A stretch of DNA of 17,786 bases from Dermatophilaceae bacterium. Lineage in GTDB: Bacteria; Actinomycetota; Actinomycetes; Actinomycetales; Dermatophilaceae. The stretch is taken from assembly GCA_013361975.1 (NCBI GenBank), contig JABFXB010000443.1, positions 1 through 17,786 of the forward strand, read 5' to 3'. Below are positions 5,316 to 13,795 of the stretch, one piece after another. The notes below the pieces were generated by a model. That model was not told where the DNA came from, searched no databases, and saw nothing but the letters and a program-made list of their open reading frames with translations. A program made the translations under genes and the position numbers. The stretch's first letter is position 1. Each line of letters begins with the position of its first letter.

Positions 5316-7633
5316 CCCGTCGCCGCTGGAGGATCACACTGCTCGCGTCCCTCGCGACGCTGGCCGCGATCTTCCCCATCACCAGCCTGTTCACCGACAC
5401 CGGCTGGCTGTCGGAGGCCGTGCTCGTGGTCGCCCTCGTGGCCGGACTCGGACTCGCCGTCCGCGGCCTCACCCGCTCACGCCTGCTCGTCGTCGCCGTC
5501 CAGGTCGTGGTGACGGCCTATGTCATCCTCGCCCGCTGGACCGGCGACAGCTTCTGGCTCGCGCTGCCGACCCCGACGACCGTCGAGGCCGCCAACTCGC
5601 TCGGGCTGCAGGCCCTCGACACCATCCAGCGCTACTCCGCCCCGGCCCCGCTCAACGACGGCGTGACGTTCTGCCTGATCGTGGCGATCGCCGCGGTGGC
5701 CATCGCCGTCGACGCCATGGCCGCCACCTGGCGCAGCCCCGCCGCAGCGGGACTCCCGCTCCTGACGGCGTACCTCATCACCGCTGCCAACGGGCAGTCC
5801 GCGCTGGCGCTGCGTTTCTTCGTCGTCCCCGTGGTGCTGTGGCTCGTCATGCTGCACACGACCGCCCGCGCGCAGTTCGGGCGGTGGGGCACTGCCAGCG
5901 CCAACGAGCAGAGCCAGATCGACGAGGCCGCGCACGACCGGGACGCCCTGCGCTCCTTCACGGCCGGTGCCCTCAAGCTCGGCGCGGTCGGCATCGTCGC
6001 GGCACTGCTCGTGCCTGCCATCACGCCGCACTTCCCGCCGCGCTACCTCACCGAGGGCCTCGGCCGGTCGGGCGACGGCGGCGGCGAGGGCTCGGTCGGC
6101 TTCAACGACACCCTCGACCTGGCACGCAGCCTCAACAACCAGAACCAGTCCCCCGTCCTCACCTACACCACCACCGCCTTCACACGCGCCCCGCTGCGGG
6201 TCCTCGCGACGTCGTACTACTCGCGCGGCCAGTGGCTCGTGGTCGGCCAAGGGGGCAACCGGCCCGACAACCCGTCGCCCCTGCCCCCGGCCTCGCAGCG
6301 GCGCGACTACGTCCTGACCGTCACCGACAACACGCTCGCCGCGCCCCGCATCGCCGCCCCCTACCCGGTGGTGGCGGTCGCCATGGAGGGCACCCCCTGG
6401 ACCATCGACCCGGTCACGCGTGACGTGCGGGTCGGCAAGTCCGTGGCCGACTACCGCGTCACGTACGCCGACCTCTCCCCGTCGCCGCCAGAGCTGCGCC
6501 AGTCGGGCGCGCCCGACTCCCCCGACATCACCGAGGACGACCTCTCGATCCCCGACCGCTCACGCGACCTCGTCCAGCGCTGGTCCGACGACGTGACGCG
6601 CGGCGCCGACAACGCGCTCGACCGCGCCATCGCGATCCAGACCCACCTGCGCGACACCGCGCGCTACACCTACACGCTCGACCTCGGCCAGCAGCCGCGC
6701 GACGCCGAGGGTCGACTGCTCGAGCCGATCCAGGCGTTCTACCAGACCCGCCGCGGCTACTGCGTCCAGTTCGCGACGGCCATGATCATGATGGCCCGCG
6801 CCCAGGGCATCCCGGCCCGCATGGCCATCGGCTTCCTGCCCGGGGTCGCCTCCGGCGACGGCCACTACATCGTGCGCGCGAGCGATGCCCACGCGTGGCC
6901 CGAGCTGTACTTCCAGGGGTACGGCTGGCTCCGTTTCGAGCCCACCCCCGGGTCGCGCTCCGGCACGCCGCCGCCGTATGCCGTGCTGGGCGCGGGCGGC
7001 GCGCCCACCGGTGGTGGCCGCGACGTCGACACCGGGAGCGCGAGCGGCGGCGCCACGAGCAGCCGGAGGACCCTCGACCTTCCGGCCGCCGAGGGGCCCG
7101 CGCCCCAGCAGCCCTCGCTCGTCGGCTCCATCGCGTCCGTGTTCACGCCGCGCAACCTCGTGACCGCCCTCGCCGTCCTCGTCGGGCTGCTCGCGGCCTT
7201 CGTCATGCCGATCACGGCGTGGTGGCTGCGCCTGCGCCGACGCCGGGCGGCCGTGACCCAGCAGGACCTCATCGAGGCCGAGTGGCAGGACCTCACCTCG
7301 CACCTCGGCGACCTGGGACTGACCGCACCGGACGGGGTGACCCTGCGACAGCTGCGCCACCGGTACGTCACCGACGGGCACCTCGACGACGAGAACGCGT
7401 CGGCGATGAGCCGGGTCACCGCCACCCTGGAGAAGTCGCGCTACGACCGACCCGAGCGCACCTCGCCGCAGGAGGCCATCCGCCTGCACCACGACATCCA
7501 GTCCATCCGCAGGCAGGTCGGGCGCACCCGGGCGTGGAAGACCCGGGTCAAGGGCTTCCTCTGGCCCGAGGCCGCCGTCTCCTTCTGGCGGTCGCTGCCC
7601 GACCGGCTGTTCGACCTTCGCCGCCGCGGCTGA
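5312..7633 (+). CDS. TgpA-like multi-pass membrane transglutaminase-like protein
   Basis: This 773-residue protein has about six membrane segments in the first 240 residues (TgpA N-terminal region), a long extracytoplasmic part, a transglutaminase-like core and one more membrane helix (about 615-638) followed by a basic cytoplasmic tail of about 135 residues with a DUF4129-like look. The core shows the catalytic Cys484 in RRGYCVQFATAM and His527 in SDAHAWPELYF. The third triad position is Glu543 in LRFEPTPG, where many papain-like transglutaminases have Asp; FEPTPG is common in actinobacterial members. The substrate is unknown: this fold can act as transglutaminase or peptidase at the cell envelope. 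The ATG overlaps the DUF58 stop (ATGA), so the three genes form one operon, suggesting MoxR and DUF58 assist this envelope enzyme. The reading frame continues upstream but that extension is antisense-like noise inside DUF58. Confidence 0.9.
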   Translation: MTRRRWRITLLASLATLAAIFPITSLFTDTGWLSEAVLVVALVAGLGLAVRGLTRSRLLVVAVQVVVTAYVILARWTGDSFWLALPTPTTVEAANSLGLQALDTIQRYSAPAPLNDGVTFCLIVAIAAVAIAVDAMAATWRSPAAAGLPLLTAYLITAANGQSALALRFFVVPVVLWLVMLHTTARAQFGRWGTASANEQSQIDEAAHDRDALRSFTAGALKLGAVGIVAALLVPAITPHFPPRYLTEGLGRSGDGGGEGSVGFNDTLDLARSLNNQNQSPVLTYTTTAFTRAPLRVLATSYYSRGQWLVVGQGGNRPDNPSPLPPASQRRDYVLTVTDNTLAAPRIAAPYPVVAVAMEGTPWTIDPVTRDVRVGKSVADYRVTYADLSPSPPELRQSGAPDSPDITEDDLSIPDRSRDLVQRWSDDVTRGADNALDRAIAIQTHLRDTARYTYTLDLGQQPRDAEGRLLEPIQAFYQTRRGYCVQFATAMIMMARAQGIPARMAIGFLPGVASGDGHYIVRASDAHAWPELYFQGYGWLRFEPTPGSRSGTPPPYAVLGAGGAPTGGGRDVDTGSASGGATSSRRTLDLPAAEGPAPQQPSLVGSIASVFTPRNLVTALAVLVGLLAAFVMPITAWWLRLRRRRAAVTQQDLIEAEWQDLTSHLGDLGLTAPDGVTLRQLRHRYVTDGHLDDENASAMSRVTATLEKSRYDRPERTSPQEAIRLHHDIQSIRRQVGRTRAWKTRVKGFLWPEAAVSFWRSLPDRLFDLRRRG

Positions 7634-7645
7634 AGCCGGGCGGCG
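7619..7645 (+). terminator. Strong hairpin with the transglutaminase stop codon in its loop
   Basis: CGCCGCCGCGGC (7619-7630) pairs with GCCGGGCGGCG (7635-7645) through 11 base pairs with one bulged G (7626) around a TGAA tetraloop (7631-7634). The TGA of that loop is the stop codon at 7631-7633. No T tract follows. It most likely ends the moxR operon before the convergent rpoD gene. Confidence 0.55.
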
Positions 7646-7699
7646 TCAGGACTGCTCATCTGGCTCGAGCTGTCTTGCCAGGTCGATTCAGGGGGCCCG

Positions 7700-9436
<1,737 letters not shown>

Positions 9437-9446
9437 GGTCTCGCCG

Positions 9447-9478
9447 GATGATCGGCCCGGACGAGGGCATGCATCATC
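9447..9478 (-). other. Stem-loop in the rpoD leader
   Basis: GATGAT (9447-9452) pairs with ATCATC (9473-9478), and inner GCCC (9455-9458) pairs with GGGC (9465-9468) around a 6-nt loop. It ends 10 nt before the GTG start, so it could affect ribosome access. The two stems are short and separated by an uneven internal loop; function is unproven. Confidence 0.3.
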
Positions 9479-9580
9479 ACAACGAACGAGAATGGGGGTT
9501 GGTGCCGGAAGGGCTTGGCCTGTCGGAGTCGATCCCTGAGTCGATCTCTCGGTGCGCCTCGTGCGATCCGGTACTCACAC

Positions 9581-9586
9581 ATTATA
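9581..9586 (-). promoter_or_regulatory. rpoD promoter -10 element
   Basis: A perfect TATAAT on the minus strand stands out in very GC-rich DNA. Transcription would start near 9574, leaving a leader of roughly 138 nt. No good -35 hexamer is present at 16-18 nt. The leader contains a direct repeat of GATCGACTC (two copies within 9526-9546, plus strand GAGTCGATC). Confidence 0.65.
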
Positions 9587-9637
9587 AAACGCCCCATGGC
9601 GTGCGAGCGAACGCGCGGCAGACCCGCGCGGCGCGAG

Positions 9638-9668
9638 GACCGGTCCCGGACGTCGTGCGGGACCGGTC
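9638..9668 (-). terminator. Terminator-like hairpin after the universal stress protein gene
   Basis: GACCGGTCCCG (9638-9648) and CGGGACCGGTC (9658-9668) form a perfect 11-bp stem with a 9-nt loop, 18 nt downstream of the stress protein stop on the minus strand. No T tract follows. Its place between that stop and the rpoD promoter indicates that it insulates the two transcription units. Confidence 0.7.
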
Positions 9669-9686
9669 GCGACGGGTCGGAGGGCG

Positions 9687-10085
9687 TCAGTCGCCCTTGA
9701 CCGCGAGGACCGGGCAGCTCGCGTCGAGCAGGATCCGCTGGGCGTTCGAGCCGAGGATGAGCTTGCCGACGGGGCTGCGTCGCCGCAGGCCGATGACGAT
9801 GAAGTCGGCCTTCTCCTCCTCCGCGACGGAGATGAGGTCTTCGGCCGGGTCGTTGCCTCGGACGAGCTGGCGCACCTCGTGCTCCAGGCCCTTCTCCTCG
9901 AGGACCGCCTGCACCCGGGCGAGCTCGGTCTCGAACTGGCTCGCCTCGTTGGCGTCGAAGTCCTTGCCTCCCCTGTGGGAGTTGATGACGACGAGCTTCG
10001 TGCCTCGCAGGACGCATTCCTCGGCGGCTCGCTTGAGCGCCGCGCGTCCTTCCTTGGTGGCGACATAACCAACGACGATGGCCAC
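9687..10085 (-). CDS. Universal stress protein (UspA family)
   Basis: This 132-residue single-domain protein begins with strand VAIVVGYVAT and ends with the typical strand CPVLAVKGD. The nucleotide-binding loop is VIGLRRRSPVGKLILGSNAQ (97-116). Compared with the ATP-binding pattern G-2x-G-9x-G(S/T), the second Gly is Arg102-equivalent but the final GS is kept, so ATP binding is plausible, not certain. UspA-type proteins are cytoplasmic and often induced by stress or hypoxia; the exact role here is unknown. The GTG start at 10085 follows a near-perfect ribosome binding site, AAGGAGGT, 8 nt upstream. A longer frame reaching 10226 lacks this support. It forms its own unit, between a metX hairpin upstream and its own hairpin downstream. 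Confidence 0.92.
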   Translation of the reverse strand: MAIVVGYVATKEGRAALKRAAEECVLRGTKLVVINSHRGGKDFDANEASQFETELARVQAVLEEKGLEHEVRQLVRGNDPAEDLISVAEEEKADFIVIGLRRRSPVGKLILGSNAQRILLDASCPVLAVKGD

Positions 10086-10125
10086 TTTCCCGGACCTCCT
10101 TGGGACGGAAACAAGCAGTGCTCGC

Positions 10126-10131
10126 ACCGTA
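10126..10131 (-). promoter_or_regulatory. Candidate -10 of the universal stress protein gene
   Basis: TACGGT on the minus strand fits the TAnnnT pattern and would start transcription about 33 nt upstream of the GTG. There is no convincing -35 box. Weak evidence alone, but position and the isolated gene favour it. Confidence 0.35.
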
Positions 10132-10199
10132 CCCGAAATCACGTCACGGGGCGCGTGCCGCGCGCAGGGGGCAGAGAGAGCCGGCGCGATGCTGCCGGA

Positions 10200-10227
10200 C
10201 GTGCGGAACACCGCGGGCCTCCGCACG
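10200..10227 (-). terminator. Hairpin immediately after metX
   Basis: CGTGCGGA (10200-10207) and TCCGCACG (10220-10227) form a perfect 8-bp stem with a 12-nt loop that begins 2 nt after the metX stop on the minus strand. There is no T tract. Likely metX transcript end. Confidence 0.5.
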
Positions 10228-10229
10228 GT

Positions 10230-11486
10230 TCAGGCGTGGTCGCGCGGGCCTCGCTCGAGCGCCTCCCGCACGATGCGCCCCACCTGGTCCTCCTCGATGA
10301 GGAAGCCGTCGTGACCGAACGCCGAGGTGATGTGCTCGCGACGTGACCGGGGCAGGGCGGCGTGCAGGTCGTCGGACAGTCTCGGCGGGTAGAGCCGGTC
10401 GGTGTCGACCGAGACGATCGTGCAGTCGGCCTCGACGCGTGCCAGCGCGGCCGCGACACCGCCGCGGTCGCGTCCGACGTCGTGGGAGTTCATGGCCTCG
10501 GTCAGCACGACGTAGGAGTTGGCGTCGAAGCGGCGGGCGAGCTTGCCGGCGTGGTGGTCGAGGTAGGACTCGACGGCGAAGCGGCCCCGGTCACCCGCGC
10601 GGAGGGGGTCCTCGCCGAGCTGGGCCTGGCGCCCGAACCGCTCGTCGAGCTCGGTCTCGGTGCGGTAGGTGATGTGGGCGATCCGGCGCGCGAGGCCGAG
10701 TCCCGCGTCGGGCCGACGCTCTCCGGCGTAGTAGTCACCGCCCGCGAAGTCGGGATCGTTGCGGATCGCGAGCAGCTGCGGCTGGCACCAGGCGATCTGG
10801 TCGGCCGTCGCGTACGCCGTCGAGGCGAGGACGATGCAGCGGTCGACGTCGGCAGGGTGTGTGACCGCCCACTCGATGGCACGCATGCCGCCCATCGAGC
10901 CGCCGACGACAGCGGCGATCCTGCGGATGCCGAGCTGGTCGAGCAGCGCGCGTTCGGCCGCGACCTGGTCACGAACGGTGACGTAGGGGAACCTGCTCCC
11001 CCAGGCCTTCCCGTCGGGGGCGGTGCTCGACGGGCCGGTGCTGCCCTGGCAGCCACCGAGCACGTTGGCGGCGATGACGAACCACTCGTCGGGGTCGACG
11101 GTGCCTCCGGATCCGACGAGGGAGTTCCACCAGCCCGGGGAGGCGTGACCGTCGCCGGCCTCGCCGACGACGTGGCTGTCGCCGGTCAGGGCGTGCTCGA
11201 CCAGGATGACGTTGTCCTTGGCCTCGTTGAGGCGTCCCCACGTCTCGTACGCGAGTCGGACGTCGGGCACCACGCCCCCGCGCTCGAGCTCCACGTCGCC
11301 GATGGTCGCGAACCGGCGACGACCGACGGGGTCACCGTCGCGCCAGGCGCCGTCCGGCCGCTGGCGCCGCGACGACTCGTCGTGGGCCTGCTCGTTCGCG
11401 ACGCGACGCCCGTCGACGGCTGCCGCGCGGCCGGTCGCCGGGCGCGCCGGACGACGCGTGCTCTGCGTCCGGTGGGTGACGGTCAT
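10230..11486 (-). CDS. metX: Homoserine O-acetyltransferase MetX
   Basis: This 418-residue alpha/beta-hydrolase transfers acetyl from acetyl-CoA to homoserine, the committed step toward methionine. The nucleophile is Ser197 in GGSMGGM, with the acid Asp363 in VDTDRLYPP and His392 in FGHDGFL. HALTGDSHV (98-106) and ANVLGGCQGSTGPSS (140-154) are strong MetX signatures. Acetyl rather than succinyl specificity is assumed from the actinobacterial family. Residues 1-55 are an extra, Arg/Asp-rich, probably disordered extension. The ATG at 11486 has GAGGAG 7 nt upstream; a TTG one codon earlier is possible. No metY sulfhydrylase gene adjoins it, although the two are often paired. The leader is a SAM-IV-type riboswitch, which explains methionine-linked control. 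Confidence 0.96.
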   Translation of the reverse strand: MTVTHRTQSTRRPARPATGRAAAVDGRRVANEQAHDESSRRQRPDGAWRDGDPVGRRRFATIGDVELERGGVVPDVRLAYETWGRLNEAKDNVILVEHALTGDSHVVGEAGDGHASPGWWNSLVGSGGTVDPDEWFVIAANVLGGCQGSTGPSSTAPDGKAWGSRFPYVTVRDQVAAERALLDQLGIRRIAAVVGGSMGGMRAIEWAVTHPADVDRCIVLASTAYATADQIAWCQPQLLAIRNDPDFAGGDYYAGERRPDAGLGLARRIAHITYRTETELDERFGRQAQLGEDPLRAGDRGRFAVESYLDHHAGKLARRFDANSYVVLTEAMNSHDVGRDRGGVAAALARVEADCTIVSVDTDRLYPPRLSDDLHAALPRSRREHITSAFGHDGFLIEEDQVGRIVREALERGPRDHA

Positions 11487-11498
11487 CAAGGCACTCCT

Positions 11499-11616
11499 CG
11501 GTGTTCGCGCTTGCGCACACCCGGGACGGGTGCGGCCAGGTCTTCACCCGGGGCACCCCACCGCGAAGGAGGGTTGCCGACCAGCGAGCCGGGGCTTGTC
11601 GCTGGCACTCATGACC
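11499..11616 (-). promoter_or_regulatory. SAM-IV-type S-adenosylmethionine riboswitch of metX
   Basis: The metX leader closely matches the actinobacterial SAM-IV aptamer as I recall it. On the minus strand it opens with GGTCATGAGTGCCAGCG from 11616 and closes with GGGTGAAGACC ending at 11539 (P1: GGTC with GACC). CCAGCGA and TCGCTGG form the 7-bp P2. A CCCTCC arm and GGTGGGG arm form P3, with loop TTCGC (11567-11563). A further hairpin, CACCCG/CGGGTG, is followed by GCGAA (11508-11504), an exact complement of the P3 loop, fitting a pseudoknot. The Shine-Dalgarno GAGGAG (11499-11494) directly adjoins this tail, so SAM binding probably blocks translation. High SAM should lower MetX synthesis. 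Confidence 0.88.
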
Positions 11617-11623
11617 TGGACCC

Positions 11624-11629
11624 ACCATA
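11624..11629 (-). promoter_or_regulatory. metX promoter -10 element
   Basis: TATGGT (TAnnnT) on the minus strand puts the transcript start at about 11617-11616, precisely the first base of the riboswitch aptamer. No recognisable -35 box is found at usual spacing. Confidence 0.55.
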
Positions 11630-11703
11630 ACCGAGCCCGGCGCGGCAGCCGAGGCTCCGGTCCACGACATGGACGCGACCACCCCGGCGTTCGGCCGCGA
11701 ACC

Positions 11704-12933
11704 TCAGGCGCACGCCGGAGGCCGGAGACCGTGGTCGAGCGACTCGCGGACGACACCGCTCAGGCCGTGGTCGGGCTCCAGCGCGAGCGCCCGGTCGGCA
11801 GCGATGCCGGCGCGGGCTCCGTCACCGCACCACCACGCCACCGATGCGACGACTGCCAGCAACGGGGCAGCGTGGGCTGCTGGTGTCAGGCGGCACGCCG
11901 CCTCCAGCCGCGAGAGGAGCAGGCGCGGCGCGGCCGCGTCGTCCCACTCGTCCCAACCCCCGTCGAGACCCCCCAGCTCGGCAACCGGCGTCGTGGAGGC
12001 CGCGGAGGCCGCCGAGGAGAGGACGCGAAGCTCCGGACCGAGGAACACCTCGAGCATCGTCACGAGCGCGTCGGGGAACGACTCCAAGGAGACCGAGCCG
12101 GGGCAGAGCCACCCCAGAACCGCATCGCGGAACTCGATGTCACGAAGCGGCCCGACCACCGCGGGCAGCCAGTGCTCCAGGCCGAATCCCTCGATGTCGC
12201 CGTGCAGCAAGCCGCCCCAGGCGACGAGCGCGTCGTTGACGAGGAACTGTCGCGCCGAGAGCTCGCCGCCGTCGAGCACGCTCAGGCCACCACCCTCCGG
12301 TCCACGCCTTCGCCTGGACCTCGGCCCCCTGCTGCCCGCGGCAGCTGCCGGGCCCTGCGCCGCCCCTTCGACCGAGCCACCGGCCTCGGCGTAGCGACGC
12401 TGCCAGTCCTCGATGGCTCCAACCGTCAGCGCGTGTCGCGGGGCGGAGGCGTCGAGGGGCTCGACGAGGCGTTCCAGCCCGGCCCGGTCGGGGAGCACGG
12501 AATGGCCGAGCGCGACGTAGCTCGCGACCGCGGGCACTTCGGCCTGCTCGGGGAGGAGCCAGCCCTCGTCGGGACAGCAGTCGCAGCCGATCGAGCGCCA
12601 CCTCCCGTCACGGACGACCAGGCGCTCGCGCACGGCGACACCAGCGCGACCGAGACCCTCGACGAGCTCCTGGACCAGCGGCAGCGCCTCGTCGGGTTCG
12701 TCCTCGAACCCGACGACCGCCACCGACGACGGCGAGCCGTCGAGGACGGTGGGCAACAGCTGGGCGGCCGACACCGACGCGAGTGGGTCGTCGACGGCGT
12801 CGAGCCGGGCCACCAGCCCGAGCCGCTTGCCGTGGAAGCACACCACGACGACGCTGTGCTCGGGCTGGAAGCCGAGGTGGAAGGGGATGATGGTCAGCAG
12901 CTCGGCTGGCCCTGACAGTGAGATCTTCGGCAT
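11704..12933 (-). CDS. DUF4192 domain-containing protein, function unknown
   Basis: This 409-residue protein belongs to an actinobacterial family of unknown function. Diagnostic parts are the N-terminal ISLSGPAELLTIIPFHLGFQ (4-23), SVVVVCFHGKRLGLVARLD (27-45), the Cys-rich RWRSIGCDCCPDEGW (111-125), and the C-terminal VASVAWWCGDGARAGIAADR followed by ALALEPDHGLSG. Between about 186 and 217 lies a Gly/Ala/Arg-rich linker that separates two alpha/beta halves. The Cys cluster could bind a metal, which is only inference. I chose the ATG at 12933, where homology-like sequence begins. Its ribosome binding site is weak; an upstream ATG would add 15 residues rich in Arg. No membrane segment or signal peptide is visible. 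Neighbours give no clear role. Confidence 0.88.
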   Translation of the reverse strand: MPKISLSGPAELLTIIPFHLGFQPEHSVVVVCFHGKRLGLVARLDAVDDPLASVSAAQLLPTVLDGSPSSVAVVGFEDEPDEALPLVQELVEGLGRAGVAVRERLVVRDGRWRSIGCDCCPDEGWLLPEQAEVPAVASYVALGHSVLPDRAGLERLVEPLDASAPRHALTVGAIEDWQRRYAEAGGSVEGAAQGPAAAAGSRGPRSRRRRGPEGGGLSVLDGGELSARQFLVNDALVAWGGLLHGDIEGFGLEHWLPAVVGPLRDIEFRDAVLGWLCPGSVSLESFPDALVTMLEVFLGPELRVLSSAASAASTTPVAELGGLDGGWDEWDDAAAPRLLLSRLEAACRLTPAAHAAPLLAVVASVAWWCGDGARAGIAADRALALEPDHGLSGVVRESLDHGLRPPACA

Positions 12934-13032
12934 GTCCCGAGCGTGGCCGGGTCGGCGCCGCGCCGGGAGGCCCGCCATCGCGCCTGTGGACCGCGGGCGT
13001 TCGGGCGGAAGGGGTGTGGAGAGTCGGGGCGG

Positions 13033-13701
13033 TCAGCGCTCCAGGCGCTTGCGCACCGACTCGAGGACGTAGTCGGTCGCGGCCTGCCGGACGCCTTCAG
13101 GCAGGCGGGCCGACTCCGTCGAAGCCGACTCGTTCGGGCGCGACTCGGCGCGGCCGGTCCCGGCACGCAGCCGGCTGACATGGCTGGCGAGACGCCCCGG
13201 TGCGGCCGCGCCCGTGACGTCACGGTCGCGCCGCATGCCGTCGCTGACGCCGCCGGCCCAGACCCGGACGTCGTGGTCCGCCGCCGATGGCCGGGACGGA
13301 CGGGCCTCGCCACGGACGGTGGCTTGCGCCGCCTGCCCCGTCGATCGACCGGCGCGCCGCCGGTGCAGACCCTGCCCGACCTCCCACGCGATGAAGCGGT
13401 CGGTCTCCTCGAGGAAGGCCTTGACGACCCAGGTGATGACGACGGCGTCGTCGGCCGCACCCAGCACTGGTAGCACCGCCTCCGGTAGCAGGTCGACGGG
13501 AGAGGCGACGTAGGCCACGGCGGCGGCGACGAGACCGAGGCGTCGGAGGGTGGTGCCGGCATACCTGCCGTCGAGGGTGCTGCGCACCAGTCGCGGCACC
13601 GCCTGCACCCGCTCGGCGATGCCGGGTGCTCCGGGGCGCAGGGAGGCACGCACGACCGACGCGACGGTCGCGGCCGTCTTGATGCGGGAGGCGGTCTTCA
13701 T
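13033..13701 (-). CDS. DUF1232 (YkvA-like) small membrane-associated protein
   Basis: This encodes 222 residues. The DUF1232 core spans about 50-110 and includes GLVAAAVAYVASPVDLLPEA (56-75), VLGAADDAVVITWVVKAFLE (79-98) and FIAWEVGQ; SPVDLLPE followed by LG..DD is the family signature. These segments are hydrophobic enough for a membrane hairpin. Residues 113-200 are a low-complexity Arg/Ala/Ser-rich tail, and the last 20 residues (VRQAATDYVLESVRKRLER) form a likely amphipathic helix. Function of this family is not established. The ATG at 13701 has only a poor GGGTCGGGC upstream, so the start is the least certain part. It lies 99 nt from the DUF4192 gene and 94 nt from ecsC-like gene, all on the same strand. 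Confidence 0.82.
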   Translation of the reverse strand: MKTASRIKTAATVASVVRASLRPGAPGIAERVQAVPRLVRSTLDGRYAGTTLRRLGLVAAAVAYVASPVDLLPEAVLPVLGAADDAVVITWVVKAFLEETDRFIAWEVGQGLHRRRAGRSTGQAAQATVRGEARPSRPSAADHDVRVWAGGVSDGMRRDRDVTGAAAPGRLASHVSRLRAGTGRAESRPNESASTESARLPEGVRQAATDYVLESVRKRLER

Positions 13702-13750
13702 GCCCGACCCAACGAGTGGGGTGCCGGGGCGATTCCCCGACGGAAGCCGC

Positions 13751-13760
13751 GTTGCGCAAC
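13751..13760. promoter_or_regulatory. Perfect palindrome GTTGCGCAAC upstream of the DUF1232 gene
   Basis: A 10-bp perfect palindrome lies 50 nt upstream of the DUF1232 start, within the 94-nt gap after the EcsC-family gene. It has operator-like symmetry, but no regulator or paired promoter is evident. Confidence 0.25.
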
Positions 13761-13795
13761 AGTGATCTGGGCGCTCGTCACGATGCTGCCTCGGT

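Noticed and set aside
11504..11616. Possible T-box or cobalamin riboswitch instead of SAM-IV
   Set aside because: No T-box sequence or B12-box was seen; the GGTCATGAGTGCCAGCG opening, AACCC core and GGGTGAAGACC close fit SAM-IV, and the downstream gene is metX.
11206..12915. 569-codon plus-strand frame across the metX leader and DUF4192 gene
   Set aside because: It crosses a riboswitch and a terminator-free control region and is antisense to two recognised genes; no motif is visible.
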